Under the pieces are notes generated by a model, which saw only the letters and a list, made by a program, of their open reading frames with translations, was not told the DNA's origin and ran no database searches. A program made the position numbers and the translations under genes. 64,000 nucleotides of DNA from Mycobacterium sp. GTDB taxonomy: Bacteria; Actinomycetota; Actinomycetes; Mycobacteriales; Mycobacteriaceae. The stretch is taken from the NCBI GenBank assembly GCA_003987775.1, contig RXJD01000002.1, forward strand, positions 1 to 64,000, written 5' to 3'. This document shows, piece by piece, positions 56,527-64,000 of this stretch (positions are counted from its first letter, which is position 1; each line of letters opens with the position of its first letter).

Positions 56527-58403
56527 CCACCCCTCGGCATCTGTCCGACCGCTACGAACTGGGCGACATCCTCGGCTTCGGAGGGATGTCCGAAGTTCAC
56601 CTCGCCCGTGACTTGCGGTTGCACCGCGACGTCGCGGTCAAGGTGCTGCGCGCTGACCTGGCCCGCGACCCCAGCTTCTACCTCCGTTTCCGGCGGGAGG
56701 CTCAGAATGCCGCGGCGCTGAACCATCCGGCCATCGTCGCGGTGTACGACACCGGCGAGGCGGAAACCCCGGCCGGGCCGTTGCCCTACATCGTCATGGA
56801 GTACGTCGACGGCGTCACGTTGCGCGACATCGTGCACACCGAGGGTCCGATGACGCCCAAGCGGGCGATCGAGGTGATCGCGGACGCCTGCCAGGCGCTG
56901 AACTTCAGCCATCAGAACGGCATCATCCACCGCGACGTGAAACCCGCGAATATCATGATCAGCTCCACCAACGCGGTGAAGGTGATGGACTTCGGCATCG
57001 CCCGCGCGATCGCCGACGGCGGCAACAGCGTCACCCAGACCGCCGCGGTGATCGGGACCGCGCAGTATCTCTCGCCCGAGCAGGCCCGCGGCGACTCCGT
57101 CGACGCCCGCTCCGACGTCTACTCGCTGGGCTGTGTTCTGTACGAAATGCTCACTGGCGAGCCACCTTTCACCGGTGACTCACCGGTATCGGTCGCGTAC
57201 CAGCACGTGCGTGAAGACCCGATTCCGCCTTCGGAGCGCCACGAAGGAATCTCCGCGGACCTCGACGCCGTCGTGCTCAAAGCGCTCGCCAAAAATCCGG
57301 AGAACAGGTACCAGACCGCGGCGGAGATGCGCGCCGACCTGGTGCGGGTGCACAACGGTGAAACGCCGGAGGCGCCCAAGGTGCTCAGCGGCGCAGAACG
57401 CAAGGCATTCATGTCATCCTCGGGCGGGCCGCACGGGGGTCCGCGCACCGACCCGCTGCCGCGCCAGAACTTCGACAACTCCGACCGTGACCGCGGCGCC
57501 GGTTCGGTGGGCCGGTGGGTCGCGGTGGTCGCCGTCCTGGCGGTGTTGACGATCGTGGTGACCATCGCCATCAATACGTTCGGCGGCAACACCCGCAGTG
57601 TCCAGGTGCCCGACGTGCGCGGCCAGACGTCGGCCGATGCGATCGTGGCGCTGCAGAACAAGGGCTTCAAGACGCGCACGCAGCAGCGGCCCGACTCGCA
57701 GATCCTGCCGGATCACGTCATCGGCACCGATCCGGCGGCGAACTCCTCGGTGGGCGCCGGCGACGAGATCACCATCAATGTCTCTACCGGGCCCGAGCAG
57801 CGCGAGGTGCCCGACGTGTCCTCGCTGACGTACTCCGAGGCCGTCAAGAAGCTCACCGCGGCGGGATTCAACAAGTTCAAGCAATCGAACTCGCCGTCGA
57901 CCCCGGAATTGCAGGGCAAGGTCGTGGGGACCAACCCGCCGGCCAACCAGACTTCGGCCATCACCAACGTCATCACGATCATCGTGGGCTCGGGTCCGGA
58001 GACCAAGCAGGTCCCCGACGTCACGGGCCAGACGGTGGACGTCGCGCAGAAGAACCTCAACGTCTACGGCTTCACCAAGATCACCCAGACTCAGGTGGAC
58101 AGCCCCCGGCCGGCAGGTGAGGTGATCGGCACCAATCCCGCCAAGGGCGAGACGTTGCCGATCGACACCGTCATCGAACTGCAGGTCTCCAAGGGCAACC
58201 AGTTCATCATGCCCGACGTCTCAGGCATGTTCTGGACCGATGCCGAACCGCGATTGCGGGCGCTGGGCTGGACCGGAGTGCTGGACAAGGGACCCGACGT
58301 CGACGCGGGCGGCAATCTGCACAACAAGGTGGTCTATCAGAGCCCGTCAGCGGGCAGCGGCGTGAACCGCGACGGCGTGATCACGCTGAAGTTCGGTCAG
58401 TAG
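56523..58403 (+). CDS. pknB: Serine/threonine protein kinase PknB
   Basis: Essential kinase that senses muropeptides or lipid II and phosphorylates growth and division proteins. The 626 residues contain the kinase domain (1-280; [39 protein letters not shown], activation-loop [18 protein letters not shown]), a juxtamembrane linker, one helix ([18 protein letters not shown]) near 340, and four PASTA repeats. Length equals the M. tuberculosis protein. Its 3' end overlaps the convergent trpG by 23 bp. Confidence 0.97.
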
Positions 58404-59067
58404 CTCCCGCGTCGGTGGGGAAGTGCGGCCGGATGGCGGTGAGCACTTCGTTCTCCAGCCGGCGCACCAGGGTGTCGTCCCGCGCCCAGCCGCAGTAGCT
58501 GAGCCAGTTGGCCAGCATCCGGTGGCCGCCCTCGGTGAGGATCGACTCGGGATGGAACTGGACGCCGTGAATGGGCAACGACGTGTGCCGCACCGCCATG
58601 ATCACCCCACTCTGGGTGTGTGCGATGGCCTCCAGCTCGGCGGGCAGGGACTCGGGCAGGATGGTCAGAGAGTGGTACCGCGTGGCCGTAAAAGGGTCTG
58701 GGAGTCCTTGCAGCACACCGACATTGGCGTGGAATACGCTGCTGGTCTTGCCGTGCAGCAACTCCGGGGCGCGGTCGACGGTGGCCCCGAACGCCACGCC
58801 GATGGCCTGGTGTCCCAGGCAGACACCGAGCAGCGGCGTGTTCGCCGCGGCACACGCGCGCACCAGGCTGATCGAAGCGCCGGCCCGCTCCGGGGTGCCG
58901 GGACCGGGGCTGAGCAGGACGCCGTCGAATTCGCCCGCTACAGCGTCGGCGTCAGCGAGCCGAGTGTCGTCGTTACGCCACACCGCAGCCTCGACGCCCA
59001 GCTGGCCCAGGTACTGCACCAGGTTGAACACGAAGCTGTCGTAGTTGTCGACGACCAGGATCCGCAT
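58381..59067 (-). CDS. trpG: Class I glutamine amidotransferase TrpG/PabA
   Basis: Supplies ammonia from glutamine to anthranilate or aminodeoxychorismate synthase. The 228 residues show VDNYDSFVFNLVQYLGQLG, the nucleophile elbow LGVCLGHQAIG and the His-Glu pair in VQFHPESILTEGG. The partner subunit is not nearby, so the substrate choice (TrpE or PabB) cannot be told; one protein often serves both. It corresponds to Rv0013. Confidence 0.94.
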   Translation of the reverse strand: MRILVVDNYDSFVFNLVQYLGQLGVEAAVWRNDDTRLADADAVAGEFDGVLLSPGPGTPERAGASISLVRACAAANTPLLGVCLGHQAIGVAFGATVDRAPELLHGKTSSVFHANVGVLQGLPDPFTATRYHSLTILPESLPAELEAIAHTQSGVIMAVRHTSLPIHGVQFHPESILTEGGHRMLANWLSYCGWARDDTLVRRLENEVLTAIRPHFPTDAGATDRTSA

Positions 59068-59102
59068 CGTGACAGGTTACCGTCCGCTGCGCAGGGCCGC
59101 CG

Positions 59103-59846
59103 TCAGTAGCCGATCGGACCGATGGGCTGCGCGAAGTGCAGCCGCACCGGTTCGGCATGCCCGGCGACCGCCACGTCGGACTTGACGTCCTCCCGGTAGC
59201 CCAGGCCGAAGCGCACCACGTACTGCTTGTACAGCGTCACCAGGGGAGCGGCGGCCAACGCGGCCTGCATGGCCGTCGCGTCGCCGATCGCGGTGATCGA
59301 GTAGGGCGGGCTGTAGGTGCGGCCGTTGAGCAGCAGCGTGTTGCCGACGCACCGGACGACCGAGGTGGCGATGATCCGCTGGTCCTGCATCTGGATCGCC
59401 TCGGCGCCGGCGCTCCACAACGCGTTGAGCACCCCGTCGATGTCCTGCTGGTGTACGACCAGATCATCCGGGGTGGCGTCGCGCGGGAACCGCCCGTTGG
59501 CGTCGCGCTGGGCGTCGTTGAGGACGACCACCAGGCCCGGGCCGTGCACCGGGTTCATGTCGGCATCACCGGCCAGCTCGGCGGCCCGCTTGAGCATCGC
59601 CTTCAGGGCGACGTCCGAGGACCGGCCGTGCGCGGCGTCGATCTTCCTGGTCAGCGCCTCCCGCTCGGCATCCAGGTGATCGACCGAGGAACGCGTCTCG
59701 CGCACCAGGTCGACCAGCCGCGGCGCGTCGCTGCGGCGGATCTCCGCGCCCCCGGAGACGCCGTGCGTGGCAGCCAGCAGCAGTCCGGCCAGCAGGCAGA
59801 CCAACGGGACACCGAAGCGCCACGGCGAACGGCGCCGGTCAACCAT
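59103..59846 (-). CDS. DUF881 membrane protein
   Basis: Product of 247 residues with one N-terminal helix ([19 protein letters not shown]), a coiled-coil segment ([20 protein letters not shown]) and the DUF881 domain ([43 protein letters not shown]-like [11 protein letters not shown] region). It corresponds to Rv0012. DUF881 proteins are common near cell-division genes in actinobacteria and are expected outside the membrane. It is divergent from crgA. Confidence 0.88.
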   Translation of the reverse strand: MVDRRRSPWRFGVPLVCLLAGLLLAATHGVSGGAEIRRSDAPRLVDLVRETRSSVDHLDAEREALTRKIDAAHGRSSDVALKAMLKRAAELAGDADMNPVHGPGLVVVLNDAQRDANGRFPRDATPDDLVVHQQDIDGVLNALWSAGAEAIQMQDQRIIATSVVRCVGNTLLLNGRTYSPPYSITAIGDATAMQAALAAAPLVTLYKQYVVRFGLGYREDVKSDVAVAGHAEPVRLHFAQPIGPIGY

Positions 59847-59944
59847 GGTGTCTCCTGTGGGCTAGTCTCATATCCGAGCTCTACCTGCATGCAACCGTAA
59901 TCGTTGCACCCGTCCCGCTCTTTGTTGAGGTATCTGAGGTACAC

Positions 59945-60226
59945 ATGCCCAAGTCGAAGGTCCGCAAGAAGAACGACTTCACTGTCACCGCGGTCAGCCG
60001 CACTCCGGTGAAAGTGAAGGTCGGGCCGTCGAGCGTGTGGTTCGTCGCATTGTTCATCGGCCTGATGCTGATCGGCCTGGTCTGGCTGATGGTCTTCCAG
60101 TTGGCGGCCTACGGTCCGCAGGCGCCGACGTGGCTGCACTGGATGGCGCAACTGGGCCCGTGGAACTACGCGATCGCCTTCGCGTTCATGATCACCGGGT
60201 TGTTGCTCACGATGCGCTGGCACTGA
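59945..60226 (+). CDS. crgA: Cell-division protein CrgA
   Basis: Small septal membrane protein of 93 residues, the same length as in M. tuberculosis, that recruits FtsI/FtsQ and, with CwsA, stabilises the septum and poles. A basic N-terminus ([20 protein letters not shown]) is followed by two helices ([39 protein letters not shown]). Confidence 0.96.
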   Translation: MPKSKVRKKNDFTVTAVSRTPVKVKVGPSSVWFVALFIGLMLIGLVWLMVFQLAAYGPQAPTWLHWMAQLGPWNYAIAFAFMITGLLLTMRWH

Positions 60227-60310
60227 GCGGCCGGCACCGGGGTTGACGCACACGTAATGCATTCATTTCGCGGTCCATCCGATGGCGTCCCAGCAACCTT
60301 GCTGCCACCC

Positions 60311-60359
60311 AATCACACGCGTGTGATTCATCCCCACTGTTGATAGCGTCTGTGGATAA
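60311..60359. promoter_or_regulatory. 18-bp perfect palindrome and DnaA-box-like site in the spacer after crgA
   Basis: AATCACACGCGTGTGATT (60311-60328) is perfectly self-complementary. TGTGGATAA (60351-60359) is the reverse complement of the E. coli DnaA box TTATCCACA. Both lie in the 168-bp spacer before the PH-domain gene. The palindrome could bind a dimeric regulator, but none can be named. Confidence 0.5.
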
Positions 60360-60394
60360 CCGCGTCTGCCGTGGTAAGGGGGTGCTGGTAGCGC

Positions 60395-60808
60395 ATGCAG
60401 CAAACTGAGTGGGCGCCTCAGACGGCGGGAATCGCTGGTTGTGGCATCGGTGGCGCAGTACTGGCTATCGCCGCTGTGACGCTGGTCACAGATCCACCGG
60501 GCCGGGTCATCGCGGGGATCGCCGCGGTGGGCCTGTTGTTGTTTGCTGCGGCATCGTGGCGCGCCCGGCCGAAGCTGGCAATCACGCCCGAGGGGTTGGC
60601 GGTGCGCGGCTGGTTCCGCACGCAGTTATTGCGACGCGACCTCATCAAGATCATTCGCATCTCGGAGTTCCGCCGGCACGGGCGCAGGATCCGGCTACTC
60701 GAGCTGGAAACCGTGGACGGCGGGCTGCTCATCCTGTCCCGCTGGGACCTGGGTACCGATCCGCTGGACGTGCTGGACGCGCTCACGGACGCGGGTTACG
60801 CGGGGTAG
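60395..60808 (+). CDS. PH-domain membrane protein (Rv0010c type)
   Basis: Product of 137 residues with two helices (GIGGAVLAIAAVTLVTDP; GRVIAGIAAVGLLLFAA) and a C-terminal bacterial PH-like domain (KLAITPEGLAVRGWFRTQLL; IRLLELETVDGGLLILSRWD). It corresponds to Rv0010c. Location between crgA and ppiA is conserved. Function unknown. Confidence 0.85.
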   Translation: MQQTEWAPQTAGIAGCGIGGAVLAIAAVTLVTDPPGRVIAGIAAVGLLLFAAASWRARPKLAITPEGLAVRGWFRTQLLRRDLIKIIRISEFRRHGRRIRLLELETVDGGLLILSRWDLGTDPLDVLDALTDAGYAG

Positions 60809-60846
60809 CGTTTCCCGGTCCGGCGAGCGTCCGCGTTACTAGTGCG

Positions 60847-61377
60847 TCAGGAGATGGTGATCGACTCGATGACGACGGGCTCGGTGGGGCGGTCGTTGCC
60901 GTCGGTGGCCGTCGTGGCGATCGCGTCGACGACTCGTTGCGAGTCGGGGTCGACAACCTCACCGAAGATGGTGTGGCGTCGGTTGAGGTGCGGGGTCGGG
61001 CCGACGGTGATGAAGAACTGAGAGCCGTTGGTGCCCGGGCCGGCGTTGGCCATCGCAAGCAGGTACGGCCGGTCGAACTGCAACTCGGGGTGGAACTCGT
61101 CGGCGAACTTGTAGCCCGGGCCGCCGCGGCCGGTTCCGGTCGGGTCGCCGCCCTGAATCATGAAGCCCCGGATCACCCGGTGGAAAACCGCGCCGTCATA
61201 GAACGGCCCCGACGGTCCACCCGAGGCGTTCTGGGTGGAGTACTCCTTGGTGCCCTGCGCCAGGCCGACGAAGTTGGCGACGGTCTTAGGCGCGTGGTTC
61301 CCGAACAGGGCGACCTTGATGTCTCCGCGGTTGGTGTGCAGCGTGGCGGTAGCGGTCTGAATGGGGCTGTTAGTCAC
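60847..61377 (-). CDS. ppiA: Peptidyl-prolyl cis-trans isomerase A (cyclophilin)
   Basis: Cytosolic cyclophilin of 176 residues from GTG 61377; the open extension upstream is not conserved. The active site is intact: FYDGAVFHRVIRGFMIQGGD, MANAGPGTNGSQFFIT and LNRRHTIFGEV. It speeds proline isomerisation during folding. It corresponds to Rv0009. Confidence 0.96.
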   Translation of the reverse strand: MTNSPIQTATATLHTNRGDIKVALFGNHAPKTVANFVGLAQGTKEYSTQNASGGPSGPFYDGAVFHRVIRGFMIQGGDPTGTGRGGPGYKFADEFHPELQFDRPYLLAMANAGPGTNGSQFFITVGPTPHLNRRHTIFGEVVDPDSQRVVDAIATTATDGNDRPTEPVVIESITIS

Positions 61378-61520
61378 GGGGTCACAGTCTGCCACTACAT
61401 GTGGCCCGTCCCGCAGCCGGTGCCGTCGGCGGCACGCCAACGGCACTCAGCCTCTAGCTCCAGGGCCTCGGTACCTGATAGGACTGCGTAGAACTTGCGC
61501 GATACATCGAAAGGCGGCAG

Positions 61521-61949
61521 ATGAGCCAGAAGGCGGATGCCTCATTGACCCCACGTGAGCGGCTGACCCGGGGCCTGACCTACTCGGCGGTGGGACCCGT
61601 GGACGTCACCCGCGGCGTGGTCGGTCTCGGGGTGCAGTCGGCCCAGTCGACCGCGTCGGAAGTGCGCCGCCGCTACCGGGAAGGCCGGCTGGCGCGGGAA
61701 CTCGCCGCTGCCCAGGAGACGATCGTGCAAGAGCTCGCGGCTGCGCAGGAGGTGGCCGCCAATCTGCCGCAGCTGCTGCAGGAGGCGCGCCGCAACCAGC
61801 GCCACAGCAAGAAGCCGTGGCTGATCGCGGGAGCGGCGACCGTCGTGGTTCTGGCCGGTGGCGCGGTCGCCTTCAGCGTGGTGCGGCGCTCGTCGAAGCC
61901 GGAGCCTTCACCTCGCCCGCCCAGTGTGGACGTGCAGCCGCGTCCTTGA
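61521..61949 (+). CDS. cwsA: Cell wall synthesis protein CwsA
   Basis: Product of 142 residues matching Rv0008c, CwsA, which interacts with CrgA and the polar scaffold Wag31. Order: a conserved N-terminus (LTPRERLTRGLTYSAVGPVD), a coiled coil rich in Ala and Glu (about 55-90), one helix (WLIAGAATVVVLAGGAVAF) near 115, and a Pro-rich outer tail. Confidence 0.92.
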   Translation: MSQKADASLTPRERLTRGLTYSAVGPVDVTRGVVGLGVQSAQSTASEVRRRYREGRLARELAAAQETIVQELAAAQEVAANLPQLLQEARRNQRHSKKPWLIAGAATVVVLAGGAVAFSVVRRSSKPEPSPRPPSVDVQPRP

Positions 61950-62002
61950 CGACGCTGGTGGCCCGCACGTGTCAATGGGCACGAAGGGGTCAAAGCCTGG
62001 TG

Positions 62003-62446
62003 CTATCCGGCCGGAGTGAGCGTGAAATGGTCGTGATGGTCGCCGATTTCGCATGGCCCCGTGGTCGCCAGAAAGTGAACTTCGCCCTTGAGCGTCGTCG
62101 GATCCCACCATTGCCATACCTGGACCGGATGTTCACCGGCGTCCCACAACAAGTCCCCGAGCATGTAATCGGGGCACGACAGGCCGGCGGGAACCGACCG
62201 GTTGACGGTGTACACGCCATCGACCAGAACAGCATCGAAGCCGCGCCCCGGCCCTGTCGCCACATGCGCGACGCAGGTCGGTGCGCACGTGGTGTTCACG
62301 GTCCACGTGCCGAAGTCGCCGTCCTCGTCCACGTAGCTGTACACACCGTTCATTTCCGGCCCCTCGGCGTGGGCAACCGGTGCGGTTGCACCGGCACCCA
62401 TCACCACCAGGATGACTGCGCCCACTACATACGAAATATGTTTCAT
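62003..62446 (-). CDS. Small secreted protein of unknown function
   Basis: Product of 147 residues with a Sec signal peptide (MKHISYVVGAVILVVMGAGA, cleaved near AHA-EGP). The mature domain has four cysteines (TTCAPTCVAHVATG, LSCPDYM, GPCEIGD), probably two disulfides, and strands rich in Trp and Tyr (WTVNTT; VQVWQWWDPTT). It resembles mycobacterial secreted beta-proteins of unknown role. It lies just outside the tRNA-Ala attachment site. Confidence 0.78.
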   Translation of the reverse strand: MKHISYVVGAVILVVMGAGATAPVAHAEGPEMNGVYSYVDEDGDFGTWTVNTTCAPTCVAHVATGPGRGFDAVLVDGVYTVNRSVPAGLSCPDYMLGDLLWDAGEHPVQVWQWWDPTTLKGEVHFLATTGPCEIGDHHDHFTLTPAG

Positions 62447-62598
62447 GATTCGATATTAGCGAATTGATGCTCGCGGGCGGAAGGGTCAGTCGTAGCCGCG
62501 ATCAACGATCAGGGGGTCCGACAGAGACACGGTCCGCGACTCATCAGCAGGGAGTGTCAGCGTCAACCGACGTCATACGGGAAATTTGTGGAGATTTG
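62447..62598. other. Spacer ending in a 10-bp tandem duplication next to the att site
   Basis: No gene is seen. ATTTGTGGAG is repeated in tandem at 62584 and 62594, the second copy running into the tRNA-Ala fragment. Base composition falls from here onward compared with the conserved core to the left. Confidence 0.5.
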
Positions 62599-62644
62599 TG
62601 GAGCCTAGGGGAATCGAACCCATGACACCCGCCTTGCAAAGGCG
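62599..62644 (-). repeat. tRNA-Ala 3' fragment: attachment-site remnant of an integrated element
   Basis: On the minus strand this reads as the 3' part of tRNA-Ala(UGC): anticodon arm CGCC-TTTGCAA-GGCG, T arm GGGTTCGATTCCC and acceptor strand CTAGGCTCCA. The 5' half (acceptor and D arm) is absent; the DNA beyond 62645 is unrelated. M. tuberculosis has alaT at this position next to Rv0008c. Integration into the 3' end of alaT would leave exactly this fragment on one side and an intact copy on the other. Confidence 0.8.
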
Positions 62645-62779
62645 AATCATGCTGCAGGTCAGCTGGTTTCAGCATGGTCGACGTGCAAAAACACACAACA
62701 GCGGTGAACAGTAGTTATCTGTAACTGTGGTCAGATTGTGGCCAGAATGCGGCCCGAGAACTCAGCAGCTCAGACGGTC

Positions 62780-63637
62780 TCACATCAATGTGAGCTGTTT
62801 GGTTCCGCCTGCGTCGAGGTAATCGAGTGCGGCTTCGAGATGCTGCCGGCTGCGGATGACCTTCGCTCCATTGGCCATCAGGAGCTTGTTTCCCGGCGGC
62901 GCGTCGAACAGCTGCAGCGTCAGGACTGTTTGATGGCGTTGCAACGCGTATTCACCGGCGGCCAGTGTGCCGCCCTTGTCGCCTGCTTCCACGACAACGA
63001 GTGCCTGACTCAAGTCCGAGATGACCGCGTTGCGAGTCATCGCTCCGGAAACGAACCACTTTTGGTCCGGTGCGAATTGCGATACGACCAAAGCGCGTTC
63101 GGGATCCCATAGCTCGCTGAACTCGCCGCGCCGGACCCTGAAGCGAGTGATCCCTTCGGCGAGCACAATGACAGTCGTACCTCCCGCCGCGAGGGCTGCT
63201 GTGTGTGCGATGAGGTCGACACCTTTTGCGTAGCCCGACACGACGCAGTAACCGCGTCGGGCGACAGCGTCAGCGCATGCATGCGCAGCGCGCAGTCCTT
63301 CGGCACTGGCCTGGCGTGAACCGCACATACCAATCGCTCGCTGTACGAGTAGCTCGGGAGGGCCCTTAACAAAGAGCACCGCTGGCGCCTGCCGAGAAGT
63401 GGCAAGGCGGTCCGGGTAGTACTTCTGGCCGAGAAGGACCGCCTCGACTCCGCTATCGAACAGATCCCTGGCTTGATCCTCAACTTGCTGAAGTTCGTCG
63501 GGCTGGAGCATACCAACTACCTGTTCAAACGCGCGGAGGCCGACAGCTCTGACCTTTGTGGCAATAGTTCTTTGACCTCCACCAAACCGGGTCGCAGCGA
63601 TCGCGTACTGCAGCCGTACAAGGGGGTCGGTGCTCAC
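62780..63637 (-). CDS. Stand-alone DprA/Smf-like nucleotide-binding protein
   Basis: Rossmann-fold protein of 285 residues related to DprA/Smf: KYYPDRLATSRQAPAVLFVK, then GMCGSRQASAEGLRAAHACA, VVSGYAKGVDLIAHTAALAA, and FVSGAMTRNAVISDLSQALV followed by VVEAGDKGGTLAAGEYA. It lacks the C-terminal winged helix of classical DprA and lies in an element beside an att site, away from the chromosomal dprA. DprA/LOG-like proteins of this sort occur in nucleotide-centred conflict systems. The GTG follows GAGGAGGTGA. A LexA-like box lies 44 bp upstream. Confidence 0.85.
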   Translation of the reverse strand: MSTDPLVRLQYAIAATRFGGGQRTIATKVRAVGLRAFEQVVGMLQPDELQQVEDQARDLFDSGVEAVLLGQKYYPDRLATSRQAPAVLFVKGPPELLVQRAIGMCGSRQASAEGLRAAHACADAVARRGYCVVSGYAKGVDLIAHTAALAAGGTTVIVLAEGITRFRVRRGEFSELWDPERALVVSQFAPDQKWFVSGAMTRNAVISDLSQALVVVEAGDKGGTLAAGEYALQRHQTVLTLQLFDAPPGNKLLMANGAKVIRSRQHLEAALDYLDAGGTKQLTLM

Positions 63638-63680
63638 CGGCTCACCTCCTCAATACACACAGCACAGTTTCAAGTATGAC

Positions 63681-63696
63681 TCGAACATACATTCGA
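63681..63696. promoter_or_regulatory. LexA (SOS-box)-like operator upstream of the dprA-like gene
   Basis: TCGAACATACATTCGA matches the SOS box TCGAAC-N4-GTTCGA at 11 of 12 defined positions. It lies 44 bp before the GTG of the dprA-like gene. Its inner 15 bases are identical to those of the dnaB box at 2916-2930. Damage-inducible expression of the element is the likely meaning. Confidence 0.6.
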
Positions 63697-63735
63697 ATAC
63701 TGACATGGGCCCGCGTGTCGCGTACCCGGTTTGTC

Positions 63736-64000
63736 TCAATTATCAGGGACGATATAGGACGAAAATTCGTCCGAGCAGGCCAGATGGTGATCAGAGACTT
63801 GTCGCAAAGCGGCCCCAGCAATCGGGGCGGCTCCTACGTCACCGAACACAGCCACGAGCCGGCGCCGTCCGGCGGGCACACGCTTACAGTGGTGGGGCCG
63901 GAAGGCGCTATCACACAGGTACTCTTGACGGATCGCCGCTACATGCGGAGCGGTGTTTTCATTGATCGGCACCGTCTGGCCGGTGCCGGCCCCAGCCCGA
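63736..64000 (-). CDS. Partial unidentified protein of the integrated element
   Basis: A frame open to the window edge encodes at least 87 residues (AGAGTGQTVPINENTAPHVA to SDEFSSYIVPDN-stop). A GTG at 63972 could start a 78-residue protein, but the frame continues upstream, so this is probably the C-terminal part of a longer gene. I recognise no family. It precedes the dprA-like gene on the same strand, with the LexA-like box between them. Confidence 0.45.
   Translation of the reverse strand, partial: RAGAGTGQTVPINENTAPHVAAIRQEYLCDSAFRPHHCKRVPAGRRRLVAVFGDVGAAPIAGAALRQVSDHHLACSDEFSSYIVPDN

Noticed and set aside
62599..62671. Functional tRNA-Ala gene
   Set aside because: Only the 3' half from the anticodon arm onward is present; the expected 5' acceptor and D-arm sequence is missing, so it cannot fold into a tRNA.

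Overview
The window is a high-GC actinobacterial chromosome segment and is clearly mycobacterial. It carries whiB5, cwsA, crgA, a PE/PPE pair, ESX (type VII secretion) genes, PknA/PknB/PstP, and proteins using F420 or mycothiol chemistry. Gene order follows the origin-proximal stretch of Mycobacterium tuberculosis from about Rv0058 (dnaB) back to Rv0008c (cwsA), inverted here. The many departures from that order, and an ESX-2-like module (known mainly from slow growers), suggest a non-tuberculous, probably slow-growing species. No species can be named from the sequence alone.

Layout. 1-1509: decayed DNA with a Fic-like fragment and a frameshifted IS256/IS1081-type transposase remnant. 1510-5148: intein-free dnaB, a gene-free spacer with DnaA-box-like motifs, and the rplI-rpsR-ssb-rpsF ribosomal/SSB operon. 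5260-10436: PfpI-family protein, GT87-type membrane glycosyltransferase, ponA1 and a DUF5318 protein, all on the minus strand. 10561-19919: DUF1707 protein, PadR regulator, ino1, alpha/beta hydrolase, F420-type oxidoreductase, GntR regulator, a two-gene polar amino-acid ABC transporter, MarR regulator and SDR. 19925-27427: leuS, MTC28-like secreted protein, small membrane protein, YqgE, MFS transporter and a mycothiol-dependent-isomerase-like protein, ending in a 55-bp tandem repeat.

27564-41183 is the most unusual block. Orthologues of Rv0023-Rv0030 (XRE regulator, NlpC/P60 peptidase, two DUF4226 proteins, EspC-like protein, small proteins, a large DUF protein and a YbaB-like protein) run straight into eccB, an unsplit eccC, PE and PPE, in the order of ESX-2. 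The series then stops: no EsxA/B pair, EspG, EccD, EccE, MycP or EccA is present. 41284-48038 is accessory: a broken acyl-CoA dehydrogenase, pirin, GNAT, a PPE2-like protein with a basic nuclear-localisation-like stretch, a YdeI-like protein, an ammonium transporter without glnK, and a TPR protein.

48091-61949 returns to the conserved core: tRNA-Leu, then the growth and division operon fhaA-fhaB-pstP-rodA-pbpA-pknA-pknB, then trpG, a DUF881 protein, crgA, a PH-domain protein, ppiA and cwsA. Two junctions of this operon (fhaB/pstP and pbpA/pknA) hold tiny open frames that overlap both neighbours by NTGA, the signature of mycobacterial interspersed repetitive units (MIRUs).

62599-64000 is the left edge of an integrated element. 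A 46-bp 3' fragment of tRNA-Ala marks the attachment site. Inside lies a stand-alone DprA/Smf-like gene with a LexA-like box upstream; the same 15-bp core occurs upstream of dnaB. A second gene runs off the window edge.
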